A stretch of DNA of 64,000 nucleotides from Volvox africanus (taxonomy: Eukaryota > Chlorophyta > Chlorophyceae > Chlamydomonadales > Volvocaceae): assembly GCA_030268105.1 (NCBI GenBank), contig BSDZ01000125.1, forward strand, positions 62,001-126,000, written 5' to 3'. The stretch's first letter is position 1; each line of letters begins with the position of its first letter. Below are positions 58,151-64,000 of the stretch, one piece after another. The position numbers and the translations under genes are program-made. A model generated the notes under the pieces. That model was given only the letters and a program-made list of their open reading frames with translations, was not told the origin of the DNA and did no database searches.

Positions 58151-58973
58151 TGTTGTACCTCTCGTTCGCGTTTGCTCATGAGTATCTGCACGTCTGGAGA
58201 CTATCGACACCAATGCGCGAGCACTTGCAAGTACAGCAAGGCAAGCGAGAGCAAACAGAGACAGCGGAAGACTTCAAGACGAAGAGAGATATAACTTACA
58301 GTCTTACGGGTCAGAATGATGCAATGGACGAAATCGCCGTCAGCGCCGGAAGCAAGCAATCATCACGCGGCGGTGATTAGCGAAGTTCAGGCTTAGCTCG
58401 GGCTAAGTAGAATAGTGTATAGAAATAGTGATATAGAACACACGAGTGTTCTCCGGTATCGAATATCTTATTTAGCTTAGCCGTCCTCGCATCTGTTATA
58501 CTCGCAGCATCGCAATGCCGTACGATTCACATCAGGAGGCCGATCCTAGATGTGACAACCCTACTGCGTCTAGGCGATGTCTACGTATAACAACGTATAA
58601 GCCTTTCCGGCATTCGCATGATGCAAGGGTCCGGATAACAATATCTGGTTGCAGGGCATGCATCGCGACGAGTGCGGCGCTCTCAACGTGTGCTTTAATG
58701 AAGTAATATTATATCAGATAATATTACTTATCGTTTGTAGCACGAGCATAATGCGCACTTCAATGCTTCGGTTATTCATGCATGCTAGGCGGATTTGCCA
58801 TGATGCGATGTCGCGATGGATAATGACAACATGCCAGATGCATATATAAATGTATGCGAATACATTTATATCATGCAGATTCATTCATATGTAATGCGTT
58901 CATCACAAAAGCACTTCGACTCATAGGATCGCGTCGACCTACGCGTCGACGGGAAATGAACCGTAGCACAACA
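58151..58973 (-). repeat. Gypsy-2 LTR (5' in element orientation)
   Basis: 823 bp with no difference seen from 51505-52327; followed by the GTAGT target duplication. Confidence 0.95.
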
Positions 58974-59114
58974 GTAGTGCTATACGCACAAGTATATGTG
59001 CCGACTCCAGAACGAACTATTCGGACTTCTATACTATCAGATAATATGTAACTCTACTTTCTCGTAATTACGTCAGGCTTCCTTATGTCTGATAGTCTAC
59101 GTCTCAATATATCT

Positions 59115-59420
59115 ACATAAACTTTGCGTAAACTGCGTTACAGTGCGTTACGTGCGTATGGTAGCGCACTGTACGCAAGATATACGCAAGCTGTTTGCGT
59201 AAAGTTAACGCGTGCGTTAGGTTTGCGATCGCATGCGTTAGGTTTGCGTTAGGCTCGCTTTAGAACATACGCAAGCCCCCGATTTTCGAGCACCACGAAA
59301 CGTAATAAAAATTGCAGGGAACTTATATACTCATTATAAATATTGTTTTCATTTAAACAAACTTGAAAACGACGCACTATAACAGACGTTCTGTCAAGTT
59401 TTCTATTTCTTTGCGTTAGG
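59115..59420. repeat. Subterminal GCGTTA/TAACGC cluster (right)
   Basis: Right-hand counterpart of the left cluster, interrupted by an AT-rich stretch at about 59290-59400. Confidence 0.82.
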
Positions 59421-59422
59421 CT

Positions 59423-59530
59423 CACGTTAGGCTAACGCAATCTCTAACGCACAAAACGCAGCCTTACGCACACATACGCGCCCTAACGCAGCCTAAAGCG
59501 AGCCTAACGCACGAATCTCTTGTTATAGTG
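59423..59530 (-). repeat. Right terminal inverted repeat
   Basis: Reverse complement of the left TIR with four mismatches. The outer neighbour is the coding sequence of a third Gypsy element. Confidence 0.92.
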
Positions 59531-59869
<339 letters not shown>

Positions 59870-59876
59870 GCTATTG

Positions 59877-60407
59877 CTCAGCATCGACGAAGATCCGGTG
59901 CCTTGGGAAAAGACCGCCGGGGAAACCGATGATTCTGTAATTGACATGACTTCTGGAGCTTGAAAAGATTTAGGGTTCCATTTATCACGGGGTACGCCCA
60001 TATATTGGGCAGGCTCCTGCTGCTCCACCTTGATCCTGACTGGATGCGCTGTCGGCGCACAGCAATCCTTACAAAGACCAGACATCCAGTCACAAAAATC
60101 CGAAAATGCCATGCACAAGCTGTTTGGAAACATTCTGGTGCCCATCGCGGCCATCACAGCCGATGTCGCGTCAAAGCCGAAGTGTGTTTTTAATAATGAT
60201 GTCTGGTCTTTGTAAGGATTGCTGTGCGCTGACAGCCCATCCAGTCAGGATCAAGGTGGAGCAGCAGGAGCCTGCCCAATATATGGGCGTACCCCGTGAT
60301 AAATGGAACCCTAAATCTTTTCAAGCTCCAGAAGTCATGTCAATTACAGAATCATCGGTTTCCCCGGCGGTCTTTTCCCAAGGCACCGGATCTTCGTCGA
60401 TGCTGAG
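59877..60407. repeat. 210-bp inverted repeat with 111-bp loop
   Basis: The left arm 59877-60086 is the reverse complement of the right arm 60198-60407, with two mismatches seen (around GGATGCGCTGTCGGCGC). The loop is 60087-60197. A transcript across it would form a 210-bp duplex. Each arm, read outward from the loop, encodes MSGLCKDCCA...HPVRIKVEQQEPAQYMGVPR and SSVSPAVFSQGTGSSSMLS, so the repeat appears to be an inverted duplication of a coding exon. The left arm starts 8 bp after the Gypsy-3 stop codon. Confidence 0.93.
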
Positions 60408-60739
60408 TCTAATATATAATACTACCTAGATATTGATAACAATTCACAAGATTCAGGACGCGGGTCTTCGATACTTGGAGCTGATGCGGACGCAGAGAGG
60501 ATAACCGGTATTGTGATACAATTAATCAGTACTATGAACTGTCAGAAGGTTGCAAAAACTTGATGGTTATAGAAAATCGGAACGCGGCAGAAGGTCACCG
60601 GCAGGGTGAACCCATTTGTACTTTCGCCTACCCACCAGATGGGCCCTGTGAGGTCGCTGTCACCGTGCAATATCGCGCCAACCATAAGATGTGCCTGTCA
60701 ATGCACCTATACAACACAAAAATCTTTCGAATATAGTAA
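60111..60739 (+). CDS. Possible small secreted Cys-containing protein, 2 exons
   Basis: From ATG 60111, in the hairpin loop, reads MHKLFGNILVPIAAITADVA followed by SKPKCVFNNDVW: a credible signal peptide and short mature start. Downstream, 60485-60739 is open without its own early ATG: CDTINQYYELSEGCKNLMVI, then EPICTFAYPPDGPCEVAVTV and HKMCLSMHLYNTKIFRI, ending TAG TAA, with regularly spaced cysteines. An intron joining them would contain the right arm of the inverted repeat. The link between the exons is inference; each part alone looks coding. Family unknown. Confidence 0.35.
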
Positions 60740-63020
60740 CTATTTATATTCCATCCAAAGCCCGACCCTAGCTGACCCTAACTGAGCCCATCGGAACCAA
60801 AATCTATTCGCCTTACTCCTCACCTCCCTGGATAACGACAACCTAGACAACGGCGAAGTCCCCATTCAAATTAATCACGTCGTAATAGGTGAACACCTGG
60901 CATCTCACCGAGGGGCTCACCTTCAGTTCGGAATGGTGTGGTTGGGTTGATGTCTGTGGGTTTCGTCGGCACCAGCACGTCCTGGCTGTTTTCCCCACCT
61001 GGCAGCGGATTCCTGGTGGGATATGATATGATCAGGATGAGGAAGAGATATTTCTTCGGGCGCTTGACATGTGCGCGGGTACCGTGCGCGGTAACGTACG
61101 CGCTGTCGTTATCTCAAGATGCCGTTGGTGTTATACGGCACAGGGACGTACGGGTGACCCCGGGCCTTTCCACACCAAGTCGTCTCTCAAGCCCGTCATG
61201 CTTATCTGCACTATTGTGATGTATTGGATTATCGGGCTAATGAGATGTATTGGAGATGTATTGGAAATGTTCACCATTTGGCACCTACGTTCCCATGAAA
61301 GCTAGGACCGTCCTTGGAGGCTGCGCAAGGCCCCACGACTATGCAACTACAAATCGTTATCAGGGCCAGCTTGGTAGCTCTAAAAACGTGATGGCAACAC
61401 CAAAGCAGCCGGATCCAAGAGGCCTGCAGCAGGACTCAGGATAGCTGCTAGGTTGTTGACGGTTGGCTGAAGCGGGCTCAATGCAGAGGGCTGAAAAATG
61501 CAGAGGGCTGAATGCAGAGGGGGGAACAGCTGCGCTTGGAATGCAGGGTATGACCAGCTCTACCTCGCCTGTGTGCACGTGTACGTGGCTTTACCTCCTT
61601 AGGTTGGAGTCCTTACCAAACACATCTCACTCGATCGCAGTGGTAGTAGCATGTGTAATATTCACGGGACCCCAGCGGCGCCAGAGCATTTAGTATTGGC
61701 ATAGTAGCAAGACCGGGGCTTTAGTACTTCTGATGGGGAGGCTGTGGGGAGAGTATTCACTCCGCGCCGTGAGGGATGATAACGGCAAGAATCCGCACAC
61801 ACGCCGCACCGAGCCATGTTGCAGCCGGGAGGTGACGGGGGGGACCTAGACTCCCGTGATGATGCTACAAGCTGTTTCGCAGCACTCCGTCTGGCGCCGT
61901 CTGCGTGGTCTGCGGCATAGTGCAGTGTCACATTCACATCATGTACATTGGTACTGCCCACGCCTTCATCATCACCTTTCACAGCAGGCCAGCGGGTCAG
62001 CGGCTACTACGTAATTACCTCTTCTGGCGCCAGACCAGCAGCACAGGTAGAGACAGCTACACACCACCTTCCAACCAACCCCACCGACCGGGCCATCACA
62101 GTTGGGCCGAGTTTACCTAGGCGCTCTGGAACTAACTGCTGTAAGACCCATCTAAAATCAGGCAGCTATCCATCAGTCTCAACGAACTGAAACTTTCACA
62201 CACGCACCCAAAACCTAATTAGCACCCCTGTCATTGTAACGAGCATCACCTATTACTACGTTATCATGGGGTTTTCTACAGCTTTAGCCTGACTCTGCTC
62301 CCGCGCTATTTTGCGATCTCGTACATATGTACGATCCATTGCTACACATCACCACACCGGTGCTATGAACCGGTGTCTTTTGACACCACCTCATATGTGG
62401 GCTCACGCTCGCCAAACTCAACAGTCATGCCTTATTACCATAGCTCCGTGCCGTACAGCCCCATTAATATAAAAAGGCTCTTCAGGATATGATTGCGACC
62501 CATAAACTAAAAGCCCACCGGGCCAGCGGACTGAATCCCCGCCCAGACCAAGGGCTCACACGAAATATTCAGCCATAACCATTATATGCCCGTGTGATAG
62601 TTCGAACACTGGTACTTGCCATGTCCAGTAACATGATTGGTCATGACACCCCGTACCCTCACTGCTTGGACAGAGGGCCCGTCACCAGTGCATTGATTCT
62701 CAGATGAGATATGCCCCATCGGGTAACTGACGGAAGGCCTCACCTGGTGTAAGTCAGGACGGCAAAATGTTGGCAATATTTACTGCGGCCTCAAAGATCT
62801 TACAGAGTGGTGTTACATGGACGGACTCAAACATTTAACTTGAGTGATCCAAGCAGGGCCTATTGCACCGTCCAGTGCATTTTCCCACAAGGAAACCCTT
62901 GATACCTCCATCCCCATATGTGTGCCTCTATTTTAGCACTCTTCCCCACACCAGTGTATCCTGTACCTGCCTCGCAGTCCTACTCACCATCATTGGTGCA
63001 GACTAAGGAACACACACAGC
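60740..63020. other. No gene recognised
   Basis: Only short, composition-neutral open frames. Near 61480-61525 three imperfect GCAGAGGGCTGAA units occur. Near 62370-62395 a stretch (CCGGTGTCTTTTGACACCACC) faintly resembles the inner part of the 147-bp repeat. Confidence 0.45.
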
Positions 63021-63021
63021 C

Positions 63022-63230
63022 GCTGGTCTATGCCACTCTCCGCCGGTCCAGGCCACCAGTCTATGCCACCCATCTAAGCCACGGGTCGAAGGCGCCATTC
63101 TAAGCCGCCGGTCTGTGCCGCTGGTCTGTGCCGCCGGTCTATGCCATCCATCTATACCGCTGGTCTATGCCGCCCAAATATGCAACTGGTCTATGCCGCA
63201 GGTCTATGCGGCCCGTCTATGCCACTAAGG
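63022..63230. repeat. Degenerate ~15-bp minisatellite
   Basis: Imperfect tandem units of GCCGCTGGTCTATGCC type, roughly 13-14 copies with variants such as GCCACCAGTCTATGCC and GCCGCAGGTCTATGCG. Confidence 0.85.
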
Positions 63231-64000
63231 ACCAGCCCACTTCATTCGTGGGATCAGCCTCAAAGGCATCCCTACATGTGACCAAATAAAGTGACTACAA
63301 AAAGGCGCAGACGGGACACAGGCCACACAGTGGGACAAATGGAAACACCCCGGTCCACTCACGAAGTAGGACACTTGCTACGAAATTGCATCTTGCCGTA
63401 CGTACAGGTCCTAACAAGCAGACGTGGCTATTTTGGCGACATCACAGCTACATCACCAAACACAATGACAGCTTGTCTGATGGCCAAGGATGACCTACGT
63501 GTCTGTCCTTGGTTGCCCTAAAGGCATTCAAACCACCGCATTCAATACACATTACATCTACGAATCCCTCACCTGTTTTACTTACTTAGCCTGTTTTGGA
63601 CACACGACCGTGCCCACCACATACACACACACGACATTTATCACACACAGGACATATCACAGATGTTGATTGGGAGGACTAGAATTGCAAGAAACAGATA
63701 TAAATGCGACCATAAGGCTATCTACATATACACTTTACGATAAATCGCTAAGAAAAACGAAAGCAAGTACCAGGTCCACCCCGCTTGAAGAGCTGAATCA
63801 TGGAGAAAAAACAAAGATTTAAAGCCAAAAACGTGAAGACTAGCGAGCGAGTTATCACTCGCAAATTAAGGCACACCGGAATAGACCAACTACATGCGCA
63901 GGTCATACTGCCCCAGCAGACTGCACCCTCTCACAGTTGCCAGTGTTCCTTCAGTGCCGCTTCACCAACACACCTGCCATTTCGTCCCACGGATGCCATC
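63231..64000. other. No gene recognised
   Basis: AC-rich stretches near 63610-63660 and short open frames only. The window ends without a recognisable feature. Confidence 0.45.

Larger units (their letters stand above)
51505..58973 (-). mobile_element. Ty3/Gypsy element 2 (chromovirus type), apparently intact
   Basis: 7469 bp in minus orientation, inserted in the copia 3' LTR with target duplication GTAGT (51500-51504 and 58974-58978). The LTRs 51505-52327 and 58151-58973 are 823 bp each, and I saw no difference between them. The primer site next to the high-coordinate LTR starts TTGGTATCGAGAC; the polypurine tract GGGAGGGGGGATAAT abuts the other. gag and pol are both uninterrupted. Identical LTRs and full frames mean a very recent insertion, so this copy or a sister may be mobile. 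Confidence 0.97.
46920..59106 (+). mobile_element. Ty1/copia element, split by Gypsy-2
   Basis: The element proper is 46920-51504 plus 58979-59106 (about 4.7 kb). The 5' LTR is 46920-47129; the 3' LTR is 51401-51504 plus 58979-59106, starting TGTTATAAAATGG after a polypurine tract CGAGGGGGCG. The 5' LTR lacks the first 29 bp of the 3' LTR and carries a small indel (CGACCCGCGTTC versus CGTTC). A primer site GGTTATGAGCCCC at 47133-47145 fits Met-tRNA anticodon-loop priming. Size, LTR length and priming mode recall Osser of Volvox. It sits inside the TIR element and was later hit by Gypsy-2. Confidence 0.93.
42421..59530 (-). mobile_element. TIR DNA element (about 4.9 kb) holding nested retroelements
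   Basis: Bases 42421 onward (CACTATAACAAGAGATTCGT...) are the reverse complement of bases ending at 59530 (...TCTTGTTATAGTG). The match runs for about 108 bp with four mismatches. Inside both ends lie dozens of GCGTTAG/CTAACGC motifs over 0.4-0.6 kb, like subterminal transposase-binding repeats. Removing the copia/Gypsy-2 insertion leaves about 4.9 kb with one multi-exon minus-strand gene. The termini begin CACTA, but no target duplication links the two flanks (TTCAAA left, CCATAT right). No transposase domain was recognised, so the superfamily is unassigned. Confidence 0.85.

Overview
The window is eukaryotic nuclear DNA. Coding is split into short exons with GT/AG junctions (often GTGAGT, GTACGT or GTAAGA donors). 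There are four recognisable LTR-retrotransposon families or fragments, a large terminal-inverted-repeat (TIR) DNA element, coding minisatellites, and much decayed gene sequence. An insert of AT-rich bacterial DNA carries a rickettsia-type IS630 transposase and part of lepB. That fits an alga with a rickettsial endosymbiont; volvocine green algae and eustigmatophytes are both known hosts, and the sequence alone does not decide between them.

Layout. A unit of about 15.4 kb is tandemly duplicated. Copy 1 is 1-15437; copy 2 starts at 15438 and runs, interrupted, to 42420. Each unit has a P part (about 12.8 kb in copy 1) and a Q part (about 2.4 kb), and a 147-bp repeat stands at each boundary (1-91 partial, 12860-13006, 15382-15528, 33043-33174 + 40658-40672). 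P holds minus-strand hypothetical exons, a broken arylsulfatase, the rickettsial insert, a broken type I membrane-protein gene, a Ser/Pro-rich exon and a three-exon hypothetical gene. Q holds a gene with a 57-bp coding minisatellite and a J-like C-terminus. Most local sequence is about 99% alike between copies, but their structures differ: copy 1 lost about 3.1 kb of sulfatase and lepB; copy 2 lost part of the transposase, gained a 324-bp TRIM, swapped 128 bp for 2.04 kb, took a Ty3/Gypsy element into the 147-bp repeat, and had Q cut short by a TIR element.

The right half is a nest of mobile elements. TIRs at 42421 and 59530 bound a DNA element of about 4.9 kb (before later insertions) with a ten-exon minus-strand gene. 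A Ty1/copia element lies inside it, and a second, apparently intact Ty3/Gypsy element (51505-58973) with apparently identical LTRs lies inside the copia 3' LTR. The relative ages are therefore TIR element, then copia, then Gypsy-2. Gypsy-1 (33175-40657) is an older relative with broken pol.

Right of the TIR element are a third chromodomain Gypsy fragment, a near-perfect 210-bp inverted repeat, a possible small secreted Cys-rich protein, and about 3.2 kb of mostly non-coding DNA with a 15-bp-period minisatellite. The most notable signals are the rickettsial transfer with traceable rearrangement history, the gag-UAG-pol arrangement kept in both Gypsy copies, the 210-bp hairpin, the TIR element with unmatched flanks, and the TRIM sharing a primer site with copia.
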